64,000 bases of DNA from Candidatus Eisenbacteria bacterium (GTDB taxonomy: Bacteria > Eisenbacteria > RBG-16-71-46): assembly GCA_035712145.1 (NCBI GenBank), contig DASTBI010000036.1, positions 1 through 64,000 on the forward strand. The letters run 5' to 3'. Both the position numbers and the translations under genes were made by a program. The notes beneath the pieces were generated by a model. It saw only the letters and a list, made by a program, of their open reading frames with translations, did no database searches and was not told the DNA's origin. Shown in pieces: positions 28,077 to 37,285 of this stretch (the stretch's first letter is position 1; each line of letters starts with the position of its first letter).

Positions 28077-29345
28077 TCAGCCTCGCGCTGGAAGCGGCAG
28101 CGGAGCGGGCGAGAACGACGGCTCCGTCACCGGATGGCCCGGCCGCGCGAGAATCAGCCCTCCGTCGCTCACCACGAGCTCCGGCAGGCGAGGCCGCCCG
28201 TTGTAATGAGACGCCATGCTCGCGCCGTACGCTCCGACGTCGAGGATCGCGAGCAGATCGCCGGGCTCGAGCGGAGGCAGCGCCGCGGACGGATCGAACA
28301 CGTCCGCGCTCTCGCACACCGGGCCGACCACCGCGGCGGGAGTCCGCGGCCCCGGCCGCGCGTCCACCGCGACGATCCGGTGCCGCGCCCCGTACAGCGC
28401 GGGCCTCAGGAAGTCGTTCATCCCGGCGGCGAGCACGATGAAGCGTCTGCCGTCGCGCTCCTTGACCCAGAGCACCTCGGCGACCAGCACGCCAGCCGTG
28501 GCGACCAGCCATCTTCCAGGCTCGAAGGCCAGATCCAGGTTCGCGCCGCGCAACCGCTCGGTCACGGTCCCGCCGAATTGCTCGAGCGGAAACTCACGCG
28601 CGCCTTCGTAGTCGATGCCGAACCCCCCGCCGAGGTTGATGAGCGACAGCCGCGCACCGCGGCGCGCCGCCTCGTCGCGTAGCGCCAGCGCCGCCTCGAG
28701 CGCCCGCTCGAGCGGTGCGGGCTCGAGCAGCTGGGAGCCGACGTGGAGATGCAGTCCGTCCACCGTCAGATGAGGCCAGCGCGCGCCGGCCTTCTCCCAC
28801 GCGGCGAGCGCCTCGCTCGGCGCAATGCCGAACTTGGCTTCGTCGTCTCCGGTGGCCACGTAGCGGTGCCCAGGAGTCTCGATTCCCGGATTGACCCTCA
28901 GCGCCACTCGCACCACGCGTTCTCGCGCCGCGGCGACTCGCTCGAGCACGTCGAGCTCGGCGACATGATCGGCGTTGAGCGCCCACACTCCGTGACGCGC
29001 CGCCCAATCCAGCTCCTCCGGCGTCTTGCCGTTCCCGTTCAGAACCCGATGCTCCGCGTCGAATCCGGCGGCTTTCGCGATCTCCAGCTCGCCGAGCGAC
29101 GCGGCGTCCGCCGCGAGCCCCATGCGCGCCAGCGGCTCGAGCAGCGACGGCAGCGCATTCGCCTTGAGCGCATAGGCGATGCGCGGGGCCAACCCGGCGA
29201 CCGCCTTCTGGAAGCGCGCCGCGCGCTCGATCACCACGCCGAGGTCGTAGAGATAGAAGGCGCGCGCATCGGGTTGCACGCTCCGCAGCGCCGCCAGCGC
29301 GCTCGAGAGCGATACTCCTCCTACAAACGCCGGCGAAGAGCTCAT
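28077..29345 (-). CDS. lysA: Diaminopimelate decarboxylase LysA
   Basis: 422 aa PLP-dependent alanine-racemase-fold decarboxylase making L-lysine from meso-diaminopimelate. PLP lysine in YALKANALP; HVGSQ; GGGFGIDY; EPGRWLVATAGVL; the catalytic CESADVF; and GAYGASMASHYNGRPRLPE. These fit LysA better than carboxynorspermidine or arginine decarboxylase. Its ATG overlaps the mobA stop (ATGA). It is the last gene of a three-gene minus-strand unit with the hydroxyacid dehydrogenase and mobA. Confidence 0.93.
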   Translation of the reverse strand: MSSSPAFVGGVSLSSALAALRSVQPDARAFYLYDLGVVIERAARFQKAVAGLAPRIAYALKANALPSLLEPLARMGLAADAASLGELEIAKAAGFDAEHRVLNGNGKTPEELDWAARHGVWALNADHVAELDVLERVAAARERVVRVALRVNPGIETPGHRYVATGDDEAKFGIAPSEALAAWEKAGARWPHLTVDGLHLHVGSQLLEPAPLERALEAALALRDEAARRGARLSLINLGGGFGIDYEGAREFPLEQFGGTVTERLRGANLDLAFEPGRWLVATAGVLVAEVLWVKERDGRRFIVLAAGMNDFLRPALYGARHRIVAVDARPGPRTPAAVVGPVCESADVFDPSAALPPLEPGDLLAILDVGAYGASMASHYNGRPRLPELVVSDGGLILARPGHPVTEPSFSPAPLPLPARG

Positions 29346-29959
29346 GGCTGCAGCGTGCTGGCGGCGATGCGCCGCGCGGCCTCGGTCAGATCTTCGGGCG
29401 TGTTGAGATTGAAGAACGCTTCGGCGCCGCCTTCGAGGGCGGCGATCTCTTCATCGCTCAGGACGGTCGGCGCGAGCCGCTCGACCGCCTTCACGATCGA
29501 GCGCTCTCCGCTCTCGAACGCCGCGACGAGCCTGGACGTGAACTCGCGCCGATACGCCGCCGCCAGCGGCTGGAGCCGGCCTCCCGGCGCCGGGACGACC
29601 GCCTCCACGTCCGGCGCCACGCCGAGCCGCGCCACGATCGCCTCGAGCGTGGCCGCTCTCATGAGCGGAAAGTCGATGCCCAGCACCACCGCCACGTCGA
29701 AGGCCCGGTCTTCGAGTGCGGCGACGATCCCCGCCAAGGGGCCTTTGCCTTCGGCGCGATCGAAGACGCGGCGCGCGCGGGGAGAATCCGGCAGGCGCAG
29801 ATTCATGCGCTCGGGTGCGGCGACCACGATCTCGCCGGCCACGGCGCTGATCGCGTCGAGCGCGCGCTGGAGCAGGGTCACCCCGGCGATCGCCACGCGC
29901 GCCTTGGAAGCTCCGAGACGCCGGCCGCTTCCTCCCGCGACCAGGATGCCGCGCACCAT
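29342..29959 (-). CDS. mobA: Molybdenum cofactor guanylyltransferase MobA
   Basis: 205 aa nucleotidyltransferase: the N-terminal GTP-binding LVAGGSGRRLGASKARVAI (LxGGxSxRxGxxK pattern), GPLAGIVAAL, the metal-binding GIDFPLM and the C-terminal FFNLNTPEDL are typical. Converts molybdopterin to the guanine dinucleotide form used by DMSO-reductase-family enzymes. It directly abuts the upstream hydroxyacid dehydrogenase stop. With moaC and moeA it makes three Mo-cofactor genes in the window. Confidence 0.88.
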   Translation of the reverse strand: MVRGILVAGGSGRRLGASKARVAIAGVTLLQRALDAISAVAGEIVVAAPERMNLRLPDSPRARRVFDRAEGKGPLAGIVAALEDRAFDVAVVLGIDFPLMRAATLEAIVARLGVAPDVEAVVPAPGGRLQPLAAAYRREFTSRLVAAFESGERSIVKAVERLAPTVLSDEEIAALEGGAEAFFNLNTPEDLTEAARRIAASTLQP

Positions 29960-30949
29960 TCAGTAGCCCGCCTTCTTGTCCACGAGGTTCTCGAGCGGAC
30001 GGCCTTCCTGGAATGCCTCGAGGTTGCGCGCGAAGAGATCCATCGCTCGCTCCCACAGCCGGGGGCCGAGACCCGAGATGTGCGGGGTCACGATCACCTG
30101 CGGGAGATCCCAGAATGGGCTGTTCGCCGGAAGCGGCTCCTGATCGAAGACATCGAGCGCCGCCCCGGCCAGGGTTCCGCGACGCAGCGCCTCGAGGAGC
30201 GCCGGCTCGTCGACCAGAGGACCGCGCCCGAGATTGACGAGCACCGCGCCCTCCGGCATTCGGGCGAGCTCGCGCGCGCCGATCATGCCGCGCGTCTGCG
30301 CGGTCAGCGGCGGCGCGAGCACGAGCCACTCGGCGCGCTCGAGCAGCTCCGGCAGTCGCTCGACCGGCCATTGCTCTCGGGCCGGCGACGGATCGGCGGC
30401 GGGATGACGGCGCACGGCGATCACGTGCATCCCGAGCACGGCCGCGCGCTGGGCCACCGCGCGTCCGATCGTGCCGAATCCCACCATCCCCAGCGTCGCG
30501 CCATTCAGCGACCGGAACGGAGCGCCCGATCCCAGCTCGGTCTGCACCCATTGCCGCGACCGCTGGGCGTCGCGCGCGAGATGCAGCTTGCGAGCGAACA
30601 TCAGGATCACGGCGATCGTGTGATCCGCCATCGCTTCCGACCAGAGACCGCGTCCATTGGTCACCCTCACCGGGCTCTCGACCAGCTCGGGGAAGAGAAG
30701 GCCGGCGACGCTCGCGGCCGTCACCTGGATCCATTGGAGGCGGCGCGTGAGGTGGAAGTTGCCGGGCTTCACGGCCCAGCCGAGCACGATGTCCGCGTCG
30801 GGCAGAAGCCGGTCGGCCTCGGCCTGATCGCGAGGCGAATCGATCGTGACTTCGGGGAAACGCCCGCGCAGATGGTCCACCAGAGGCCGTGGCAGGTTCC
30901 AGACCGGATCGGCGTGGCGAATGAACTCCAAGACTCGGAGCGATGCCAT
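29960..30949 (-). CDS. D-2-hydroxyacid dehydrogenase
   Basis: 329 aa from the ATG at 30949; the longer upstream frame shadows the outer-membrane gene. NAD-binding Rossmann motif GMVGFGTIGRAVA and the catalytic triad Arg (VNLGRGPLVDE), Glu (DVFDQEPLP) and His (TPHISGLG). The family reduces 2-keto acids or oxidises D-2-hydroxyacids with NAD(P). The divergent N-terminal domain resembles the glyoxylate/hydroxypyruvate reductase GhrA-like branch. Substrate not predictable. Confidence 0.88.
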   Translation of the reverse strand: MASLRVLEFIRHADPVWNLPRPLVDHLRGRFPEVTIDSPRDQAEADRLLPDADIVLGWAVKPGNFHLTRRLQWIQVTAASVAGLLFPELVESPVRVTNGRGLWSEAMADHTIAVILMFARKLHLARDAQRSRQWVQTELGSGAPFRSLNGATLGMVGFGTIGRAVAQRAAVLGMHVIAVRRHPAADPSPAREQWPVERLPELLERAEWLVLAPPLTAQTRGMIGARELARMPEGAVLVNLGRGPLVDEPALLEALRRGTLAGAALDVFDQEPLPANSPFWDLPQVIVTPHISGLGPRLWERAMDLFARNLEAFQEGRPLENLVDKKAGY

Positions 30950-31027
30950 GGGCCGAGCATGGTGCCACAGGCCCCGGGTGGCGGCGAGAGCGCGTGCCCG
31001 CGGCCGGATCGCACGCGCCGAACCTCC

Positions 31028-31056
31028 TTGATCGACTAGGGCCTCGCGGATACTCT
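31028..31056 (+). promoter_or_regulatory. Possible sigma-70 promoter for the outer-membrane protein gene
   Basis: TTGATC (31028-31033) and TACTCT (31051-31056) are separated by 17 bases in the divergent gap before 31082. The -10 match is only partial, so this is a weak call. Confidence 0.3.
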
Positions 31057-31081
31057 CTCGCGCTCGCTGCCCGGGATACCC

Positions 31082-32047
31082 ATGGAGGTTGCACTGCCGC
31101 ACATGAGCGCGCGCACGCGTTGGTCCGTCCTCTCGACCTTGTTGCTCTCGTTGACCGTGGGTGCTCGAGCCCACGCCGGTCCCTGGAGTCTCGCCCCCGG
31201 CGAGTTCTATACCGAGCTCCGCGGAGGATGGTTCTCGGCCGACACCTACCACCCTCCGGATGGCGGTCGTCTGTTCCTCGCCGGCGGCGGACTCTGGGAG
31301 CAGCGCTCGCTGACCTCTCACACGGAATTCGGCTGGAAGCCGCGGCTCAATTTCGTCTTCGGCATCCCGATCCTGAGCGTGAGCCGGACGCTGGACCCCG
31401 ACCGGCGCGACCTCTTCACCCAGACGGGTCTGGGCGACGCGCAGATTGGACTCCGCTACAAGATATTCAGCGGCTCCGCAGCCGCCGCCTTTCAGGTGGA
31501 CTGGAAGGCTCCGCTCAGCTACGAGCGCAGCGGGTTCCTGAGCCACGCCGATTCGGTGGCGGCCGGAGACGCCAGCGGCGACGGGGACTCACTGGACGCC
31601 AACGTCGCCCGGCAGCTCGGCTCGCCCGTGCTCGGGGACGGCCAGCAGGACATCACGTTCTCGCTGCTCTACGGGGGCCCCCTGACGAAGAGCGGGTTCT
31701 TCCAGGTGTCCGGCGGCTACAAGTACCGATTCGAGAAGCCGAAGGACCAGATCGTGCTCGCGGCCGACGTGGGCTATTGGGTGACCGGCTCGATCCTTCT
31801 GGCGGGACGGTACCAGGGCGAGATGGCGGGGAACGGAGATCGCCCGACCGACGAGCCGGACGTGCAACGGGTCGGCCCGTGGCTGGTGTATCGTATCGAC
31901 GACCACATGGACCTCTTCGCCGGCTCGCTGAGCACGTTCTCGGCGACCAACTCGCTCCACTACGACGAGATCCAGGTGGGGTTCGCGTTCCGGCAGACGA
32001 AGCTCAACCGGCTCCAGGGCTATTTCGGAGGGACCGCCGCGCCCTAA
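31082..32047 (+). CDS. Outer-membrane beta-barrel-type protein of unknown function
   Basis: 321 aa from 31082; the ATG at 31103 (residue 8) gives a better signal peptide, MSARTRWSVLSTLLLSLTVGARAHA, with cleavage after AHA. The mature part has alternating aromatic/polar strands typical of an outer-membrane barrel (GLGDAQIGLRYKIF, FFQVSGGYKYRF, ILLAGRYQGEM) and an Asp/Gly-rich periplasmic or surface loop (DASGDGDSLDAN). It does not match a transporter family that I can name. Divergent from the hydroxyacid dehydrogenase and just upstream of the ABC exporter genes. Confidence 0.7.
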   Translation: MEVALPHMSARTRWSVLSTLLLSLTVGARAHAGPWSLAPGEFYTELRGGWFSADTYHPPDGGRLFLAGGGLWEQRSLTSHTEFGWKPRLNFVFGIPILSVSRTLDPDRRDLFTQTGLGDAQIGLRYKIFSGSAAAAFQVDWKAPLSYERSGFLSHADSVAAGDASGDGDSLDANVARQLGSPVLGDGQQDITFSLLYGGPLTKSGFFQVSGGYKYRFEKPKDQIVLAADVGYWVTGSILLAGRYQGEMAGNGDRPTDEPDVQRVGPWLVYRIDDHMDLFAGSLSTFSATNSLHYDEIQVGFAFRQTKLNRLQGYFGGTAAP

Positions 32048-32104
32048 GGGCCCTCGACTCGACCGCTTCGCCTCGATGCGAACGGGGAGAGCCTCATCCG
32101 AGTC

Positions 32105-33841
32105 CTGATCACACGGCTGCTGCCCTACCTCGGGCGCTATCGCACGGGTCTCGCGTGGGGCCTGACGTGCGTTCTCCTCACCAACTGGATCTCGCTGGCG
32201 CAGCCGCAGGTCCTCCGTTTCGCCGTCGACGATCTCTACCGCGGCGTCACGGCCGCGAAGCTCGGGCGTTACGCGCTCATCCTGTTCGCCATCGCGCTGG
32301 TCGGCGGCGGATTCAAGTACCTGATGCGCCACCTGGTGATCGGGATCTCGCGTCACATCGAGTTCGATCTTCGCAACGACCTGTTCGCGCACCTCCTCAG
32401 ACTCCCGGTGCAGTACTTCCAGCGCCACCGAACCGGCGAGCTGATGTCGCGTGCCACCAACGACCTCGCGGCCGTGCGCATGATGCTGGGCCCCGGCCTC
32501 ATGTATCTGGTCAACACGGTGGCGGTGGGCAGCGCGGCGGTGTTCCTCATGCTCGCGATCAGCCCGCGGCTCACGCTCTACGCGCTCCTGCCTCTCCCCA
32601 TCATGTCGCTCTCCGTGTGGTTCTTCGGCGATCGCATCCACCGGGGGTTCGAAGCCGTGCAGGCGCAGTTCGCGCAGATCTCCGCGCGGGTTCAGGAGAA
32701 CCTCTCCGGAGTGCGCGTGGTCCGCTCGTTCGCGCGCGAGGATCGCGAGCTCGAAGAGTTCGCCTCGCTCAATCAGCAGTATCTCGAGAAGAACTTCGGC
32801 CTGATCCGCACCTGGGGCTTCTTCCATCCGTGGCTGGCCTTCCTCTCGGGTCTCGCGGCCTTGCTGGCGCTCTACGTCGGCGGGCGCGAGGTGATCCGAG
32901 GGAGGATCACGCTCGGAGAGTTCGTCGCCTTCACGGTCTATCTCGCGATGCTCAACTGGCCGATGTACGCGCTCGGCTGGGTGGTGAACCTGTGGCAGCG
33001 TGGCATGGCCTCGCTGCAGCGCCTCGATGACATCCTCCGTATCGAGCCCGCGATCCACAGTGCGCCGGACGCGATTACGCCGGCCCGTTGCATCGGAACG
33101 ATCGAGTTCCGGCACCTCACCTTCACCTATCCGGGCGCCGACCGGCCGGCGCTGATCGACGTGTCGCTCGAGGTTCCGGCGGGCAGCACGGTCGCGATCG
33201 TCGGCCGCACCGGGGCCGGGAAGAGCACGCTGCTGAGCCTCCTGCCGAGACTCTTCGATCCACCACCCGGCACGGTGTTCCTCGACGGCATCGACATCCT
33301 CCGTTACGACCTCGACTGGCTGCGCGCGCACCTCGCGATCGTTCCGCAGGAGACCTTCCTGTTCTCGGCGACCCTCGAGGAGAACATCGCCATGGGTGTC
33401 GAGAAGGCCAACCTGGAGTCCGTGGTCCAGGCTGCCCGCGTCGCGCGCCTCGACGGCGACGTGCGTGACTTTCCCCAGGGTTACCAGACCATGATCGGGG
33501 AGCGGGGCCTCACGCTCTCCGGCGGCCAGCGGCAGCGCTCCGCGATCGCCCGTGCGCTGATGCGAGACGCGCCGGTCGTGCTCCTGGACGACTGCCTCTC
33601 GAGCGTCGACGCCCAGACCGAGGAGGGCATCCTCGATGGCCTGCGCGCCGAGACGCGGGACCGCACCACGCTGCTGGTCTCGCATCGGGTGAATGCGCTG
33701 AGGCACGCCGACTCGATCGTGGTCCTCGATGAAGGCCGCATCGTCGAGCGCGGCACGCACGACACGCTGCTCGCGCTGAACGGTCGCTACGCGGAGCTCG
33801 AGCGCCGGCAGCAGCTCGAGGAAGAGCTGGAAGCGTCGTGA
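32105..33841 (+). CDS. ABC exporter half-transporter, degenerate ATP-site subunit; start region abnormal
   Basis: Membrane domain plus ATPase. The first ATG in frame (32324) would drop TM1 and TM2, yet the frame is clearly coding upstream (LITRLLPYLGRYRTGLAWGL onwards). No ATG, GTG or TTG occurs between the in-frame stop at 32045 and 32324. I place the start nominally at the CTG at 32105. An ATG at 32076 would enter this frame if the GGGG at 32084-32087 had one more G. ATPase motifs: Walker A GRTGAGKST, LSGGQRQR, and Walker B VVLLDDCLSS with Asp instead of the catalytic Glu, typical of the degenerate half of heterodimeric exporters. Overlaps the next gene by GTGA. Confidence 0.85.
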   Translation: MITRLLPYLGRYRTGLAWGLTCVLLTNWISLAQPQVLRFAVDDLYRGVTAAKLGRYALILFAIALVGGGFKYLMRHLVIGISRHIEFDLRNDLFAHLLRLPVQYFQRHRTGELMSRATNDLAAVRMMLGPGLMYLVNTVAVGSAAVFLMLAISPRLTLYALLPLPIMSLSVWFFGDRIHRGFEAVQAQFAQISARVQENLSGVRVVRSFAREDRELEEFASLNQQYLEKNFGLIRTWGFFHPWLAFLSGLAALLALYVGGREVIRGRITLGEFVAFTVYLAMLNWPMYALGWVVNLWQRGMASLQRLDDILRIEPAIHSAPDAITPARCIGTIEFRHLTFTYPGADRPALIDVSLEVPAGSTVAIVGRTGAGKSTLLSLLPRLFDPPPGTVFLDGIDILRYDLDWLRAHLAIVPQETFLFSATLEENIAMGVEKANLESVVQAARVARLDGDVRDFPQGYQTMIGERGLTLSGGQRQRSAIARALMRDAPVVLLDDCLSSVDAQTEEGILDGLRAETRDRTTLLVSHRVNALRHADSIVVLDEGRIVERGTHDTLLALNGRYAELERRQQLEEELEAS

Positions 33842-35697
33842 GCGCCCACGAGGAGGACGCGCTCGGCCGGAGCTACGACCGCCGCCTGATGCGCCGGCTG
33901 CTCGGCTATCTGGCGCCCTACCGCCGCTACGTCGCGCTGGCCATCGTCATCGCGCTGGCGGGGTCGCTGGTCCATCTCGCGGGTCCCTACCTCACCAAGG
34001 AAGCGATCGACTTCGGCATCCGCCACCGCGACCTCGGGCATCTGGACAAGGTCGCTCTGCTCTACGTGCTGGCGCTCGTGCTCGGCCTGGCGCTCGGATA
34101 CATCGAGACCCAGCTGATGCAGAAGGTGGGGCAGCGCATCATGCTCGACCTCCGCATGGCGCTCTTCCGGCACCTGCAGCGCCTTCCGGTCTCCTACTTC
34201 GACCGGCATCCGGTGGGCCGGGTCCTGACGCGCGTGACCAACGACGTCGATGTGCTCAACGAGCTCTTCACGACCGGGCTCGTGTCGTTCATCGGCGACG
34301 TCTTCCTGCTGCTCGGCATCTTGGTCGCGATGGTGCAGCTCAATGCCGAGCTGATGGGCGTGGCGTTCTCGGTCTTTCCGTTGATCGTGATCTTGACGCT
34401 CTTCCTGCGCAGCCGCGTGCGCAGGAGCTTCAGGGACATTCGCACCCGCTTCGCCCGGCTCAATGCCTTCCTCAACGAGCAGCTGGGCGCCATCGGCACG
34501 GTCCAGATCCTCAATCGCGAGCGCCAGAGCCGGAAGGAGTTCAGCGACCGGAACGCCGATCACCGGGACGCCAATCTCAAGGCGGTGAGGTACAACGCGC
34601 TGATCTTCCCGGTCCTCGAGCTGATCGGCGCCCTCGCGGTCTCGCTGATCGTCTGGTACGGCGGCCGGCAGGTGATGTGGACCGGCATCACGCTGGGCAC
34701 GCTGGTCGCGTTCATCCAGTACACGCAGCGGTTCTTCCGCCCGATCTCGGACCTGAGCGAGAAGTACAACCTGCTGCAGCAGGCCATGGCGTCCGCCGAG
34801 CGCATCTTCACGCTGCTCGATACGCCGCCCGATCCCAGCATGGCGAACGGGGTTCCGGTCGATCGCCGTCCGCGGGTCGAAAAGCGCCTCCAGGGCGGGC
34901 TCCAGCTCGACCACGTCTGGTTCGCCTATCGCGACGAGGACTGGGTGCTCGAGGACGTGTCGCTGGAGGTGGCGCCCGGCGAAAAGGTGGCGCTGGTCGG
35001 CGCCACGGGTTCGGGAAAGACCACGATCGCCAGTCTTCTGATGCGCTTCTACGACCCGCAGCGCGGCACGGTGCGCGTGGACGGCCAGGACCTGCGGGCG
35101 CTCGACATCCGCGCCGTGCGTTCACGGATGGGGCTGGTGCTGCAGGACACCTTCCTGTTCTCGGGCACCATCGAGAGCAATCTTCGGCTGTCCGACGGGG
35201 ACATCGCGCGCGAAGCCATCGAGCGCGCGGTGCGGGACGTCAACGCGCGAGGATTCATCGACCAGCTCCCGCGCGGGTTCGATGCGGAGGTGCGCGAGCG
35301 CGGAGCGACGCTCTCGGTCGGCCAGAAGCAGCTGCTGGCCTTCGCGCGGACCCTGGCAGCCGATCCCGACGTGCTGCTGCTCGACGAGGCGACGGCCAAC
35401 GTCGATAGCCAGACGGAAGCGTTGATCCAGCAGGCGCTTCATCGCCTCATGCAAGGCCGCACCTCGCTGGTGATCGCGCACCGGCTCTCCACCATCCAGA
35501 ACGTCGACCGCATCATCGTCCTGCACCACGGTCGGGTGCGCGAGATGGGAACTCACGCGCAGCTCCTGGAGCAGAAGGGGATCTACTACCGGCTCTATCA
35601 GCTCCAGTACTTCGGTGGACGCCCGCGCCGTCCCTCGGCGGGCGTCGAGCCCTGGACGCCGGATCCCGTGGTCGGCTCGCGGCTGGACTTCGCTTAG
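33838..35697 (+). CDS. ABC exporter half-transporter, catalytic subunit
   Basis: 619 aa, GTG start at 33838 coupled to the preceding half-transporter. Six-helix membrane domain (residues about 15-320), then an ATPase with Walker A GATGSGKTT, Walker B VLLLDEATANVD with the canonical Glu, and the H-loop AHRLST. Its signature is LSVGQKQ rather than LSGGQ. In heterodimeric exporters such as TM287/288 and BmrCD the atypical signature pairs with the other subunit's degenerate site, and the same division is seen here. Likely exports a lipid, drug or peptide; the substrate is unknown. Confidence 0.92.
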   Translation: MSAHEEDALGRSYDRRLMRRLLGYLAPYRRYVALAIVIALAGSLVHLAGPYLTKEAIDFGIRHRDLGHLDKVALLYVLALVLGLALGYIETQLMQKVGQRIMLDLRMALFRHLQRLPVSYFDRHPVGRVLTRVTNDVDVLNELFTTGLVSFIGDVFLLLGILVAMVQLNAELMGVAFSVFPLIVILTLFLRSRVRRSFRDIRTRFARLNAFLNEQLGAIGTVQILNRERQSRKEFSDRNADHRDANLKAVRYNALIFPVLELIGALAVSLIVWYGGRQVMWTGITLGTLVAFIQYTQRFFRPISDLSEKYNLLQQAMASAERIFTLLDTPPDPSMANGVPVDRRPRVEKRLQGGLQLDHVWFAYRDEDWVLEDVSLEVAPGEKVALVGATGSGKTTIASLLMRFYDPQRGTVRVDGQDLRALDIRAVRSRMGLVLQDTFLFSGTIESNLRLSDGDIAREAIERAVRDVNARGFIDQLPRGFDAEVRERGATLSVGQKQLLAFARTLAADPDVLLLDEATANVDSQTEALIQQALHRLMQGRTSLVIAHRLSTIQNVDRIIVLHHGRVREMGTHAQLLEQKGIYYRLYQLQYFGGRPRRPSAGVEPWTPDPVVGSRLDFA

Positions 35698-35727
35698 GCT
35701 GAGCTGCCGGACTCGGGGGCCCGGTCA

Positions 35728-35791
35728 GACGACTCCAGCACGCGGTCGCGTTTCGGACTGTCCTTCACCGCGACCGCGTGCTTGAGTCGTC
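35728..35791. repeat. Long inverted repeat (23-base arms, 18-base loop)
   Basis: The arms at 35728-35750 and 35769-35791 are reverse complements at 22 of 23 positions around an 18-base loop. It lies between the ABC exporter pair and the MFS gene. The stem is far longer than a chance hairpin. No T-run follows, so it is not a classical intrinsic terminator; it could terminate by another route, stabilise the upstream mRNA, or be a mobile palindromic element. Confidence 0.85.
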
Positions 35792-35859
35792 AGCCCTCGC
35801 CATGACCGACCTCGCCGTCGTTCGACCGGCCGACCGCCGTTCGCGTAACTTGCGGCCGC

Positions 35860-37155
35860 ATGAGTCCGATGGCCGCGGTATGGCGCGATTACCGGGACGC
35901 GTTCGGATCGTTCTCGCGTCCCGCCCGCCTCTTCCTCGTCCACATCGCGCTGGGATGGGCGGGGTACGGCGTCAACACCGTCCTCTTCAATCTCTACCTG
36001 GTCGAAGGCCGCTACCAGGAGAGCTTCATCGGCGGTGTCATCTCCATCAACGCGCTCGGCCTGGCGCTGGCAGCGCTGCCGTCCGGATGGCTCGCCGAGC
36101 GCTGGGGCCGGCGTCCCTGTCTCCTGCTCGGCGCCGCGCTCTACGGAGCCGGACATCTGTCCCGGGCGCTGGTGCTCTCTCCGTTTGCCATCTATGCCGG
36201 CAGCATGCTGTCCGGCGTCGGGCAATCGCTGGTGGCGATCTCCGCGGCGCCGTTCCTCACCGAGCACTCCACGCCCAAGGAACGCACGCACCTCTTCAGC
36301 GCGTTCTTCGCCATCGAGCTGTTGGCCGGCGTGGTGGGCAGCCTGATCGGCGGCTGGCTCCCCAACGCCCTGCTGGAGATGCCGGCGCCGATCTCGCCTT
36401 CGCTGCTGGAGGCCTACCGTTGGACGCTGATCGTCGGCGCCGGGCTCGACTTCGCCTCCATGCTTCCACTGCTGCGGCTGCGCGGGCTCCAGGAAGCGCC
36501 GCTCGCGCACGAGCGCGCGCGGCTCGATCCCCGGGAGCAGTGGCGCCTCCTGCCCATCGCCGTCAACGCCGCCATGCTCGGGGCCGGAGCGGGTCTCTTC
36601 ATTCCATTCATGAACCTCTACTTCAAGACACGCTTCGACTGCTCGAGCGCGCAGATCGGCGTCTTCTTCTCGGTGGCCCAGGTGATGACGGCGGCGGCGA
36701 TGATGATCGGCCCGGCGGTGGCCCGGCGATACGGGAAGCTCCGTACCGCCACCGCCTCGCAGCTCCTCTCCCTCCCCTTCCTGGTCACGCTGGGAATCGA
36801 GCGCCGACTGGAGACCGCCGTGGGCGCGTTCTGGATGCGGGCGATCTTCATGCAGGCCTCCACGCCTCTGATCGGGACGTTCGTGATGGAGGCGCTGCCT
36901 CCGGCCCTGCGTGCGCGCTCGGCCAGCTTCACCAATCTGGTGTGGAACATGGGATGGGCGGTGAGCGCGACACTCAGCGGCGTGCTGATCGTGCGCTTCG
37001 GATACGCCGTGCCGTTCTACGTCACGGCCGTGCTCTACATGGGAGCGGCACTATGGCTGTATCGATCGTTTCGCCATGTCCCGGAGGTCGGCCGCGAGCC
37101 CGCGCTGAGCGAGGAAGCGAAGGGACTTCGCGGCGAAGGCCCGCTGACCGAGTGA
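35860..37155 (+). CDS. Major facilitator superfamily transporter
   Basis: 431 aa with 12 hydrophobic helices. The MFS motif A between TM2 and TM3 reads GWLAERWGRRPCLLLGAALYG. A central cytoplasmic loop (about 215-235, basic, ending RLDPREQWRLLPI) separates the two six-helix halves. No ligand-specific motif is recognised; a drug or metabolite efflux role is possible by general family knowledge only. Start taken at the ATG at 35860. Confidence 0.88.
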   Translation: MSPMAAVWRDYRDAFGSFSRPARLFLVHIALGWAGYGVNTVLFNLYLVEGRYQESFIGGVISINALGLALAALPSGWLAERWGRRPCLLLGAALYGAGHLSRALVLSPFAIYAGSMLSGVGQSLVAISAAPFLTEHSTPKERTHLFSAFFAIELLAGVVGSLIGGWLPNALLEMPAPISPSLLEAYRWTLIVGAGLDFASMLPLLRLRGLQEAPLAHERARLDPREQWRLLPIAVNAAMLGAGAGLFIPFMNLYFKTRFDCSSAQIGVFFSVAQVMTAAAMMIGPAVARRYGKLRTATASQLLSLPFLVTLGIERRLETAVGAFWMRAIFMQASTPLIGTFVMEALPPALRARSASFTNLVWNMGWAVSATLSGVLIVRFGYAVPFYVTAVLYMGAALWLYRSFRHVPEVGREPALSEEAKGLRGEGPLTE

Positions 37156-37285
37156 TGTCCGAGTTCCAGACGGCACGAATCCTTGCAGCGAGTCGTGCGG
37201 CGGGTTAGCGTGCGTCGGGCGCTCAGCCAGGCAGCGGCGCCTCGTCCATCGGGAGGATGGACGAAGAAGAAAGGACGGATCCTGA

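Noticed and set aside
31589-33760. 723-codon minus-strand frame opposite the first ABC exporter gene
   Set aside because: Composition typical of an antisense shadow; the plus-strand product has complete ABC motifs.
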